Position numbers and translations under genes: made by a program. The notes under the pieces were generated by a model. That model did no database searches. It saw only the letters and a list, made by a program, of their open reading frames with translations, and was not told where the DNA came from. Positions 45,791 through 57,045 of a DNA stretch of 64,000 bases are shown piece after piece. This DNA comes from Sipunculus nudus (lineage: Eukaryota > Annelida > Sipuncula > Golfingiida > Sipunculidae): contig CM049313.1 in assembly GCA_026874595.1 (NCBI GenBank), positions 38,966,659-39,030,658 of the forward strand, written 5' to 3'. Positions within the stretch are counted from its first letter, which is position 1. Every line of letters starts with the position of its first letter.

Positions 45791-46865
45791 ATAAAGTGAA
45801 AACAAGTGCTATCTCAATTTGGGCATTCAGTTCCTACGGAACTGGGATTTTGCTACATGATCGACTACACTAATATGTCACTTATTGAATTGTTGTCGCT
45901 TGTTTACGTATCTTGTCTAGTCTCGATCAAGACTGAAGTGCTAGACTGCTTAATGTAATTCAACGTCAGGTTCCATGACAAGTTTGAATCTACATAGGCT
46001 TTGAGCCGGGGGGGGGGGCATTTTTTGCCCACGCCGGGTAGAGGTCAGTGTGGCCTTTCTTTGTGTAATCAGTGGTAATGACGTAAATTCCATCAATTTG
46101 AATGGAAAATCCATTGTATTTCTTCAATTCTCAGTCTACACATGCCTCGCGTGAAAAAAAAACTTTGACTTCATTTCTTAATCGAGTGTGTTAGGCCTAA
46201 GTGAAATAGCTAGGCCTATACCGATAGGTCATTGTTGTGTAATTTTTAGAGGTAAGGGTATTAAATATAATGTAGTTCATTTTAGTGAGAACGGTTGGAA
46301 ATATAAAGGCTTACTTCTATATGCCTAGATGCGTAATACTTAATATTTTTTTATTGCTCAATGTGAAATCAAATAATGACTGAAATCAGGTTAGTTTTAG
46401 GCCTATGTAAATTAATTGTTCTTGGAAATATTTATTTGATAATTACAAATTAGGCTTCAAGTAACTTGGAAAATGGTATATCCTTTGCCTCTCAGTAGGC
46501 CTGTTCAATGCATGCAGGTCTATATGGTTTTGAGTACAATTAAAGAAAACAGTAACGGATATGAAGTATTATCAATTTGGCACATGCACATGATTCTGTA
46601 AATTAAATTTTTAATATATTTGTGTGTGTGTGTGTGTGTATGCATGTGGTGCAGCATATGATTTAAAGTAGGAAACTGGTCAAAATACTGCATTGAAAAT
46701 GCTTATTTAATGTTTTACTTTTTCAAAATTTTCCAAACCGTGTGAGGGGGATTAACTCCTTCCAAACCCACCCCTTTCGTGCACTTAGGCGTCCTCAAAC
46801 AGACTACAGTTGCAGAAAGTGCCCCCCACACTAAAAAAAACACCAAAAGCCTATGATATATATGA

Positions 46866-46923
<58 letters not shown>

Positions 46924-48761
46924 CGCAATGCTGCAAGACGAAATACCGTTTTATCACCTAAACATTACTGGTAAATCTTAATAAATCTATTTAAGAACTT
47001 ATATAATATCCCTATGTTTATCAAAATCGGAATTTATTTAGTCTACAAGTTTTTGTAAACATGGATAAAATAGAAATAACTGCTGATGGCTGTTCTAGCT
47101 TGGAAAAAAAGGATAAAAATATCAAGTACATATTCGTCATCAAATCTTGCTGCCGAGCTAGTATTAGGCTCATTAACTCTGCGTGTTGCGCAACGCAACC
47201 GCGGGGAAAACAATGCACGGCTCCTCCAAATAATATGGACCATGGAATTTTCTATGTTTCGTTTGGACATCATGAATATTACTTTTTATGGGCTTATTTT
47301 GTGTCTGTCAAATAATACGAACTGCACATATAGGCACCTGCATTTATAAAACACTAGGAAACCCTCTATATATCAAATAACATTTAAAAATGACGGAGTC
47401 TAATGAACAATATAATGGTTTCGTGCTTGTCCTGGGTACCAAGACAGAGATGCACGGGGATTCTCCAAAGTGTCAAATCCCAAAATGTCTGAACCTTTTC
47501 CAAAAAAAGTCTACCACTGAATTTTATTGGAATCCCTATTCGTCTACATGGAAAAATGCATACAGCCATCTATTTCATTATTTATTTATTTACAATAAGA
47601 ATTATTTCACCATGATTTGTTGTTAGCCCAATCTTGTATCATGAACATGTGATAGTCCATTAAAACTCAAAGAATAAGGTCGATAACAGTTTGGTTGATC
47701 AGTTTGTCTTCTGGTAGTAACCAGAAAGAGCTTAGATTTTAGTTACATATTACTTTCTATTACTTCCTATGACCTACTTGGTCATGATGCATATCAGCAA
47801 ATAATACTGGACAGACTCAGTCCAGTCCAGTGACTGCCCAGGATGTGCCTATTGTTAAGGCAAGCAGGGGCAAGCTGTTATACAGGTGCATGGTGACCAT
47901 TGGTGCTAATTACATAACAGTACTGGACAGAGCAGGTCTCAGCAAAATATGCTCCCTTGCACCATCTCACTTGTGACAACATGGATAAACAGGCATGTTT
48001 GCTGTTAAGAGACAGATAAATTGTTGTGACATGTACATCTTATCTCACAACAATGAATCCACAAGCATATTCTGAAATGCACCTAAGCTCGTTTTTACCA
48101 GCTAGTTAGCATTTAGTGATGCATATTGCAATAACACACACACACACACACAATTATAATAATGAACCGGATACTGAGCAGACCAGTCATGTTCATAAGC
48201 TATCTAATGGTGTATTCACTACCTAAAAAGTATTATTAAAATTAGACAATTTTCATGAAATAAACAAGCTAAAAAATTCAGTCTTTCCATTTTATAAGGG
48301 AAGTATCTGGGCAGCTGGCTGCGTAGACTCAGATAATCTGGATCTGACATTTTCAGCTGCCTTGACTTTTGATTTTCTAGAACTTGTGCAGCCTACAATG
48401 CTATAAACTCATAAAGTATTATAATCACTTGAATAAACTCATATTACTGGCACATGTATTATCTAGTTAACTTGTATACATAATCTTTTAAAATAATTCT
48501 TTTATCTAAATACTTTTCTGTTATTTTACGCTACTAATTTTGCAGACATCGTTTCAGCATCCTTAATTATGTTAATTTATATTTTGAAAATTCAATGAAC
48601 TTCTTTCACAATATTATAATGCTGGTTTTGATATGTGAAATTTGGACATTGATACACTAAGCAATTTTATAACATCTGAAGAATGGGAAATGATAAAGAG
48701 ATTACTGCAGGGAAAAATTAAGGGACCAGCCAAAGGAAAATTGGCCATGCTTGTGGTGGAC
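45791..48761. other. AT-rich non-coding DNA with microsatellites
   Basis: Contains a G-run (46,009-46,018), several AGGCCT sites (46.2-46.5 kb), (GT)n at 46,620-46,640, a long (TA)n at 46,867-46,919 and (CA)n at 48,136-48,152. Open frames near 47.0-47.6 kb overlap on both strands and look accidental. Confidence 0.5.
46867..46919 (+). repeat. (TA)n microsatellite
   Basis: About 26 uninterrupted TA units. Confidence 0.95.
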
Positions 48762-48836
48762 GGACGTTTCGGACATGGACGGTCCAGACTAGGACGTTTC
48801 GGACAGGCTTTTTTGCAAGGGAGGACGTTTCGGACA
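48762..48836 (+). repeat. Three direct copies of a 14-bp motif
   Basis: GGACGTTTCGGACA occurs at about 48,762, 48,791 and 48,823, spaced ~30 bp. It lies inside an 80-aa open frame (48,642-48,884), but a real gene is not supported. Confidence 0.7.
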
Positions 48837-50619
48837 GAACAGTTTTATTACCAGAAAGTGACATTTTGTTGTTATAATTTGTAGTTTTCAATGCACCCAT
48901 ATGTTTAATGATATAATATTCATTTGCATCCAAAATATGGGGATTAGATGCTTGAATGCCTTCAGGCAGAGTGTGCACATGTTGCAGGTATTCTTCTGCA
49001 AGCATAATGTGGAGTTTGTCAAAAGAAACGGTTTAATAAAATTTACAAGGAACTGCAAGCCAGATTACATAATCTGTGTGAGGATAGAGCTTTTGATAGA
49101 ATTGCCATCCAAGAATTGCTTCATGGTGTCAGCCAGAACTTGAGAGGTGGTCACCTTAACATATAAATTAAATATGTGGATAATGAATACTACTTATCTG
49201 AACAGAACTTTCCATAAAATTGATTACACCATCATGTCAGAACTTATTTAACTTTTATGGTGATTATCAGGGAATGAGCAATAATATTTGTGCATCATTC
49301 CATATTTTGTATTTATTTATATAAGTGCATGATTTTTAATTCTATTTTTTTGTATTTATTAATATAAGTGCATGATTATTACATTTTTGTAGTTTTTATA
49401 GTATTATTAAACAAAATGTTCTTCTGTCAACGGTGCTACTAGATGCTTGGAAGACATTGCAGGAAACATCTGATTATCACTCTGTTACTGGTATACCACA
49501 GGGGCAGATCCAGGATTAAGAAAAAGGAGGGGTCCAACCCAGGGGACTAATGACAAAACTTAAAAACAAGTCCGAAGGTCCGGAAAGGGGTGGGGGGGGT
49601 TGGTTCTAGCCCCCCCCCCCCCACTGTTTGAACTGGGAGGGTCGATCGGTATCATGTTAAATATCCCACATTTCGACCAAAAAAAAACAATGCCATAAAA
49701 ACGGTCTTAGTGTTGCTTAGTGTAAATGATTTTGAATATTATAAGAAAATAAAAATTCCCCCATTATTGTTCATCAGCATATGACCCGTTCTTGCGTAGT
49801 TCATGTAATTTCTTATTAATGGCGCTGCGGTAGCCTCTTGAGGTATAATGTCAATTTTTAGGGCAGAGTTAAGGTGAAAATATCGGAAACGCCCTAGCCC
49901 CTTAGAACAAATTTGGCATGGTTCCTGATAGTACAAGACTAAAACCTCGCATTTTCCGAGGCATCGCGACAGAGGTGTTGCGTGATAAGGGTCAAGTGGC
50001 ACCACTGTCAATTATAACATAGGTTGGTATTCAAGAAAGGTATAGCAGCCACGTAACTACAAAAATAGAGCCTAAGAAGAACGATTTCTTTCCTGGTGTA
50101 GAATTAAATATACAAAAATGCTTTAAGTCGTTAGAAATGAGCGACAGCTGTTATCTCTATGAAAAAGTGATCATTCTGTAATTTGCTGTATACGGCACAC
50201 TACTAAAATGTTACACGGGTTTGAAAAAAAATATATCATCCTAAAAATATTTCCCGATGCGTAAAGTGCTTTCACTTTCCGTACAAAGTTCCATACCAGT
50301 ACAATGTTTACTTACATCAGTTCAAAATCCCGTACTGGCAACTATTTATAACTGCCATGGAAAATCTCCAACAACATATGGTATTTCCCACACTGACATA
50401 TTGATCGAATTTTCGTTATTACATTAGTCTTCTTGCACATGGCGCTTCATACAAATGTCTGTGCACAACCGGCCGTCATCGACCGGCGGCAAGCATGCGC
50501 AGCTAACATGTGATCCAACCATTAATTTTACAAGAGTTTGACGTCATATCATTCTACCCCCCCCCCAGGTTACAATGTTTTAACTTTTGTTTGGTGGTTG
50601 ATTAGTTGGTTGGTTAATT
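48837..50619. other. Non-coding DNA
   Basis: A G-run and C-run face each other at 49,588-49,621 and could pair; such runs are also error-prone. No gene recognised; the minus-strand frame at 49,739-50,011 and plus-strand frame at 48,901-49,143 lack domains. Confidence 0.45.
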
Positions 50620-50818
50620 GCTTGCCGGAAATCTTCGATTTCCGCAAGCATGTTCGTCAGTTCCGTATGTCTGTTTGTTGCTTGCCGGAAATCTTCGATT
50701 TTCGCAAGCATGTTGATCAGTCCCGTATGTTTGTTGCTTGCCGGAATCAAAGATTCGGCAAGCATGTTGATCACCCGCGTATGTTTGTTGCTTGCCGGAA
50801 TCAAAGATTTCGGCAAGC
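50620..50818 (+). repeat. Four tandem hairpins, ~60-bp period
   Basis: Hairpins lie at 50,620-50,649, 50,680-50,709, 50,736-50,763 and 50,790-50,818. Each has GCTTGC...GCAAGC outer arms and is separated by CATGTTSRTCA...CGTATGTYTGTTTGTT. Copies 1-2 have the core GGAAATC-TTC-GATTTCC. Copies 3-4 have GGAATC-AAA-GATTCGG. A fifth copy of type 1 occurs at 61,709-61,738. Confidence 0.85.
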
Positions 50819-50837
50819 ATATTGCTCAGTTGCGTAT

Positions 50838-51990
50838 GTCTGTTTGTCTGTTTGTCTGTTTGTTTGTCTGCACTCTCCTGGCCACAATTTTGCCACAATC
50901 ACCTTGAAACTTACAGGGATGATGAAAAACATAATTTCTAGGTGCCCTATTGTTTTTGGTTAAAATAGGTCAAAGGTCAAGGTCAAGGTCACGACAGGTA
51001 TGGTTAACGGTTTTTGCACTATAACTTCGCCATAAATAGGCTTATCCACTTCTGCAATAGCTCATTTTTTTCGTCATCACCTGGCCATTCTTTTGACATG
51101 TAGCTTACTTAAATTTGCTGTTACCATGGTTACGCAATTTTGGGGAGAAATCATGGAATTTCGTGATATTTTTCAAATTTGCAGCAATCGTACTGATTCT
51201 GAGATATTTTATGTAACACAAGAATATCTCGAAATTGTTTTTTCAGATTTTGGAAATGGCCGCCAGGGGGCGTTGCAGATGAAAAAAACATGAAAATTTG
51301 TTTTGGTGCTATACCTCCAGAACTATTAAACATTGGGCCATTTCCATCACAGCACCTTCAACTGGGGTCCATGGGCTTATTTTTGCGCATAGGTGCCAAA
51401 GAGCGCTATTGCCAGATTTCTCTATTTTTGGGGTAAAACTTTTGAATTTTGAAAATATGCAGTTTTCACCTTCTAACTCTGTCAGTTTTTATGCTGGAGA
51501 GGTCAATTTTTTTGCATCTTGTAGCCCTTGGTGAGTTCTCGGTGATCCAATAAAAAATCTTGCAAAATCTCGCACCGTTTTTCGTCAAACGAGAGTCTTC
51601 GAGATTTCATTAAATATGACCTACAGGTTGCATTTTTTTAACAATGGCTTTGAAATTGATATATTTTGTGTTATTTATGAATATCTCGAAATCAGTTTTT
51701 CATTTTTTTTGGAAATAGCCACCAGGGGGCGTGGTACCTGAAACACTGTAACATATCATTTTTCTGCAATATCTAAAATAATTTTAAACATGGCACAATT
51801 TTTATCGTTGTATCTTAAACTAGGAACATTGGCTCATTCTTCCGCACATGTAGCTTTGTGCTGCCGTTACCATGGTTACCAAATTTGTGGGTTAAACTTG
51901 ACGATCTGAAAATATGCAGTTTTGGGCTTCTATCTCGGTTAATATTTATGTTTCGAGGGTCTAGTTTTTTGCATAAGGCTGCTTCCCCTT
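50838..51990 (+). repeat. Repeat module T, copy 1
   Basis: Begins with (TGTCTGTT)n, continues CACAATTTTG, CTTACAGG, TTTCTAGGTGCCCTATTG, AGGTCAAGGTCACGACAGG, CCATAAATAGGCTTATCC, CCGCCAGGGGGCGTTGCAG and then CCACCAGGGGGCGTGG. The first ~900 bp is repeated at 60,212-61,140 and its start at 63,553-64,000. Open frames inside (for example 60,522-60,902) recur with the repeat but show no known domain. Confidence 0.85.
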
Positions 51991-51994
51991 GGTT

Positions 51995-53120
51995 CTAAGT
52001 CATTCAATTGCAAGTCTCGTCAAATTTCGCTCGGTTTATCGTCAAAGAGAAGAAACGAGATTTCACGGAAATGCTTATAACTCGGCGACTTTTACAGCTA
52101 CACAGGTCTAGTTTTCGGCATTTCATAACATATGACCAGCTTGACACGCCAGAAAAGAAATCAGGCCAAATCTCGCACCATATCTCGTCAAGCGAGAAAA
52201 AAACGAGATATCATGGAAATGCTTATAACTAGGCGATTTTTACAGCTACTCAGGTCTAGTTTTTGGCATTTGGTAACATTTGGCCAACTTGACATAGTAA
52301 AACTGCGATACTTGGCGAAATCTCGCACTACATCTGGTCAAATGTGGAAAAACGAGATTTCACAGAAATGCATATAAGTCGGCGACTTTCACGGCTAGAC
52401 AGGTCTAGTTTTTGGCATTCATTAACATTTGGACGGCTTGACATGACAAACCTGCAAGACTGGCCAAATCTCGCACCATATCTCGTCAACGATAAAAAAG
52501 GAGATTTCACATAAATGCTAATAACTCGGCGACTTTTACAGCTAGACAGATGTAGTTTTCGCCATTTCATAACATTTAGAGAGTTTGATATGACAAATCT
52601 ACAAGACTGGCCAAATCCTGCACCATATCTCGTCAAACGAGAAAACACGAGAGTACACGGAAATGCTTATAACTCGGCGACTTTTACAGCTAGACGGATC
52701 TAGTTTTCGCCATTTCGTAAGGTTTGGCCGTCTTGACATAATAAAACTGCTCGTCTTGCCAAATCTCGTACTATATCTCGTCAAGCGAGAAAAAAACATG
52801 ATTTCACGTAAATGCTGATAACACGGCGACTTTTGCAGCTAGACAGGTCTAGTTTCCGGCATTTTGTAATATTTGACAAACCTGACATGACAAAACTGGA
52901 AATCTCGCCAAAGCTCGCACCATTTCCCGTCAAACGAGAAAACACGAGATTTCATGCAAATGCTTATAACTCAGCGGCTTTTATAGCTAGACAGGTCTAG
53001 TTTTCGGCATTTCATATCATTTGGCCAGCTTGACATGACAAACCTAAAAACGTCTCACTGCTTCTTGTCAAACGAGATTAACGGGATTTCATGAAAAAAT
53101 TTTGAACTTGGTCCCTTTTA
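51995..53120 (+). repeat. Tandem array, ~148-bp unit, about eight copies
   Basis: The landmark ACGAGATTTCAYGGAAATGC recurs near 52,055, 52,203, 52,351, 52,498, 52,646, 52,796, 52,943 and, degraded, 53,070. Each unit also has CGGCGACTTTTACAGCTA, CAGGTCTAGTTTTCGGCATT, CTTGACATGACAAA and TCTCGCACCATATCTCGTCAA. The joint CTCGT-CAA-ACGAG is a small hairpin. Confidence 0.9.
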
Positions 53121-53249
53121 CACTAGAAAGATATGCAGCTGTTAAAGGTCAGCATGCATAAATAAACATATTATCCGTTTCTGCTGCCCCCATAATGTTG
53201 CTCATTCATATGACCGTTTCTACATGCACTCACTGTCTATCTGTCTGTA

Positions 53250-56200
53250 TCATTTCCATTTCCGGCAAGCGCGTGACCTCTGGTCATCTTGTTTGTCTGT
53301 CTGTCTGTTTGTTTGTCGGTGCTCTACACGCCACAATTTTAAAGCAATCGCTGTAAAACTTACAGATAAAGTGTATAATCGGTTCTTCTCGGAAACTATT
53401 GTTTTTGGCCATGATCGGTCAAAGGTCAAGGTCAAGGACATCAAAAGTTCTCAAAACGGTTTTTTCATCATATCTTTTTCTCTATAAAGCGTATCTACTT
53501 CAACTGTAGCTCATTTTAATCGTCATTCCAGGGCCTTTCGTCTGGTGTGTAGCTGACTCAAATTTGTTGTCACCATGATTACGTATTTTCGGGTAAAAGT
53601 GATAAAAATAAAAAATCAATGGACTATTTTTTCTAACTTTGTCATTTTTAAAGCTAGAGAGTTCTAGTTTTTTGCATTAGATAGCACTAAATAAGCTTTT
53701 AGTCATTCAAGTGAAAGTCTCGTAAAATCTCGCACCATTTCTCGTCAAACGAGAATTTTCGAGATTTCATTAAATATGACCTACAGGTTGCATTTTTTTA
53801 ACAATGGCTTTGAAATTGATATATTTTGAGTTATTTTTAAATATCTCGAAACCAATTTTTCATTTTTTGGAAATAGCCACTAGGGGGCGTGTTACCTAAA
53901 ACACTGTAACATATCATTTTTCTGCAATATCTAAAATAATTTTAAACATGGCACAATTTTTATCGTTGTATCTTAAACTAGGAACATTGGCTCATTCTTC
54001 CGCACATGTAGCTTTGTGCTGCCGTTACCATGGTAACCAAATTTTGGGGTAAAACTTGACAATCTGAAAATAATTAGTTTTTTTGCATCTATCTCTGTTG
54101 ATATTTAAACTACAAGGGTCTAGTTTTCTGCATGAGGTAGCATTCCCTTGGCTGTAATCCAGTCAATTGGAAGTCTCGTAGAATCTCGATCTGTTTTTCC
54201 GTCAAACGAGAAATTACGAGATTTCGCAGAAATGCTGATAACTCGATTATGTTTTAGGTTAAAGAGTATAGGGTTTCAGCCTCTGGTAGCCTTTCGGAAG
54301 CTTAACATGATAAAACTGCAAATCTCGCCAAATCTCGCATCATCTCCCGCCAAACGAGAATATTCGATATTTTGAACAAAATATTCAACAAATGTCTATA
54401 TCTCTTTCAATTTTATGCTAGAGATTTTATTTTTCTACTGTTCAACAATCATTTGATTAGTGTTTAGTGATATAAGTGAATATCTCGTTATATCTCGCAC
54501 CATTTGTCGTCAAACGAGAACAGTGGACCATTTAAACAAATGCCTATTATGCTGTCATTTTATACCCTACAGACATATAGTTTTCAGCATTTGACAGCGT
54601 CTGACACTCTCAATCACATCATGTGATTTTATTGCAATTCTCCTCAAATCTTGCCTCGTTTTTCATCAAATGATGAAAATACATCCAATTGCCGTGAGCA
54701 CAAGTGGCTTCAGGGTTGACCGGTAAGTGCCGGCAAGGCTATTACTGTTGCATGTTGGGGTGCGCGGTCGTCCATGAATCTCACAAAGCAGCATTGAATA
54801 GTGGACAAAAGCCGCTAAATGTGGAGGGAAACACCTGTGATTTTTATTGTCCCCTTGTGCGGCCACTTGAGTTGCCAGGAACCACTGGCAAATCTTTGAA
54901 ACCAGGGATCCCCGATTTTGTAGTTGGGTGTGTCAAAATATGGGCTGATCCCTGGTTTAGCAGTTGGGGGCAGGGGTAACATTTTAATTATACATCAAAT
55001 ATATATTAAAATAAAATATCTGGAAACTTATTTTTTCCTTTTAGAAAAAAGCCCCCAGATGGCGCTGCTGCAATCATTATTGTGCCATATCTCCAAAACT
55101 ATAGACAGTGTCACAACGTTGATTGCAGCTTCTGAAACTATATTTAAGGCGTTTAACCTTGTGGGGACCCTGTCGTATTCTGCGGGGGTTAAATTTTAAT
55201 TATACATAAAATATATATAATAAAAATTAAAATATCGCGAAACTATTTTTTTTTCCTTTCAGATGGCGCTGCAGCAATCATTATTGTGCCATATCTCCAA
55301 AACTATAGACAGTGTCACATAATTGATTGCAGCTTCTGAAACTAGATTTAAAGCGTTTTACCTCGTGGGGACTCTGTCGTATTCCGCGGGGGTTAAATTT
55401 TAATTATACATAATATATATATATATATAATTAAAAATAAAATATCTCGAAACAATTTTTTTTCCTTTCAGATGGCGCTTCAGTAATCCTTATTCTGCCA
55501 TATCTCCAGAACTATAGACGGTGTCACAACATTGATTGCAGCTTTTGAACCAAGATTTAATGCGTTTTGCTCGTGGGGACATTGTCATATTCTGCAGAAG
55601 TTAAAATTTAATTATACATCAAATATTAATTATAAAAAAATAAAATATCTCGAAACTTATTTTTTGTCCTTTTAATAATAGCCGCCAGATGGCGCTGCAG
55701 CAATCATTATTTTGCCATATCTATAAAACTATAGATAGTGTCACAACATTGATTGCAGCATCTGAAACTATATTTAAGGCGTTTAACCTTGTGGGGACTC
55801 TGTCGTATTCTGCGGGGGTTAAATTTTAATAATACATAAAATATATATAATAAAAATTAAAATATCGCGAAACTATTTTTTTTTACCTTTCAGATGGCGC
55901 TGCAGCAATCATTATTGTGCCATATCTCCAAAACTATAGACAGTGTCACATAATTGATTGCAGCTTTTGAAACTAGATTTAAAGCGTTTAACCTCGTGGG
56001 GACTCTGTCGTATTCCGCGGGGGTTAATTTTTAATTATACATAATATATATATATAATTAAAAATAAAATATCTTGAAACAATATTTTTTCCCTTTCAGA
56101 TGGCGCTGCAGTAATCATTATTGCGCCATATCTCCAAAACTATAGACGGTGTCACAACATTGATTGCAGCTTTTGAACCAAGATTTAATGCGTTTTGCTC

Positions 56201-57045
56201 GTGGGGACATTGTCATATTCTGCAGAAGTTAAAATTTAATTATACATCAAATATTAATTATAAAAAAATAAAATATCTCGAAACTTATTTTTTGTCCTTT
56301 TAATAATAGCCGCCAGATGGCGCTGCAGCAATCATTATTTTGCCTTATCTATAAAACTATAGATAGTGTCACAACATTGATTGCAGCATCTGAAACTAGA
56401 TTTAACGGGTTTATGTTCGTGAAGACTCTGTCATATTCTTCCGTTACCATGGGGGCCTAATATAGGTTACAATTAAATTATTCTTTTTCCTGAAATCCAA
56501 AATATGAAGATTTATTCTAATTGACTGACGCTTATTTTATTCATGCTTTCCATTCTCCATGACAGGAGTACATTGCCTACACATGGAGTTATTTTCCGTC
56601 TATCTGTCTACTCATTTGTGGCTATTGAAAATCAGCGAAATCACATAAAAATGTGCTTCCATTTTAACCATGAAAGCGGTTGTTCATTTGATCAGATCCA
56701 AACGTTCCCTGTCTGTCTGCCTAGTAACTGTCCGTCTGTTTCGCTGTCTTATTTCCGGCCAATTCCGGAACTAGATTTAATGCATTTTACCTCGTGGGGA
56801 CTCTGTCGTATTCTGCGGGGGTTAAACTTAAATTATACATCAAATATATATAATAAAAAAATTAAAAAAATATCTCGAAACTTATTTTTTGTCCTTTTAG
56901 AAATAGCCGCCAGATGGCGCTGCAGCAATCATTATTGTGCCATATCTCCAAAACTATAGACAGTGTTATACGTTCCCTGTCTGTCTGCCTAGTAACTGTC
57001 CGTCTGTTTCGCTGTCTTATTACCGGCCATTTCCGGCAAGCGTTC
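53250..57045 (+). repeat. Large tandem duplication, copy 1 (~3.77 kb)
   Basis: Landmarks in order: GACCTCTGGTC (53,275), TGTCTGT run, GGTCAAGGTCAAGGACATC, CCACTAGGGGGCGTG (53,877), ACGAGAAATTACGAGATTTC, AAGTGGCTTCAGGGTTGACC (54,702), the ~205-bp tandem units (55,050-56,340), and CATGCTTTCCATTCTCC (56,542). All recur in order in copy 2. Confidence 0.9.
55050..56340 (+). repeat. ~205-bp tandem units in two ~629-bp trimers
   Basis: The AGATGGCGCT motif recurs at about 55,057, 55,262, 55,470, 55,688, 55,893, 56,099, 56,317 and, displaced, 56,913. Spacings of ~204, 208 and 218 repeat as a set, giving a ~629-bp higher-order unit. The unit carries CAGCAATCATTATTGTGCC, ATCTCCAAAACTATAGACAG, GATTGCAGCTTYTGAAACTA, GTGGGGACTCTGTCGTATTC and an ATAT-rich stretch. 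Confidence 0.9.

Noticed and set aside
47021-47626. Cluster of 60-87-aa frames on both strands
   Set aside because: Overlapping frames on both strands with no domain, no conserved motif and no splice context.
48642-49143. Two 80-aa frames near 48.6-49.1 kb as a small gene
   Set aside because: One is partly made of the 14-bp direct repeats, the other shows no recognisable domain; no supporting signals.
49588-49621. G-run/C-run hairpin as a regulatory structure
   Set aside because: Homopolymer runs are common in this window and prone to sequencing error; no further support.
54666-54979. Paired plus/minus frames that recur at 58,441-58,644
   Set aside because: Recurrence is explained by the 3.8-kb tandem duplication; the plus frame is lost in the second copy, which argues against coding.
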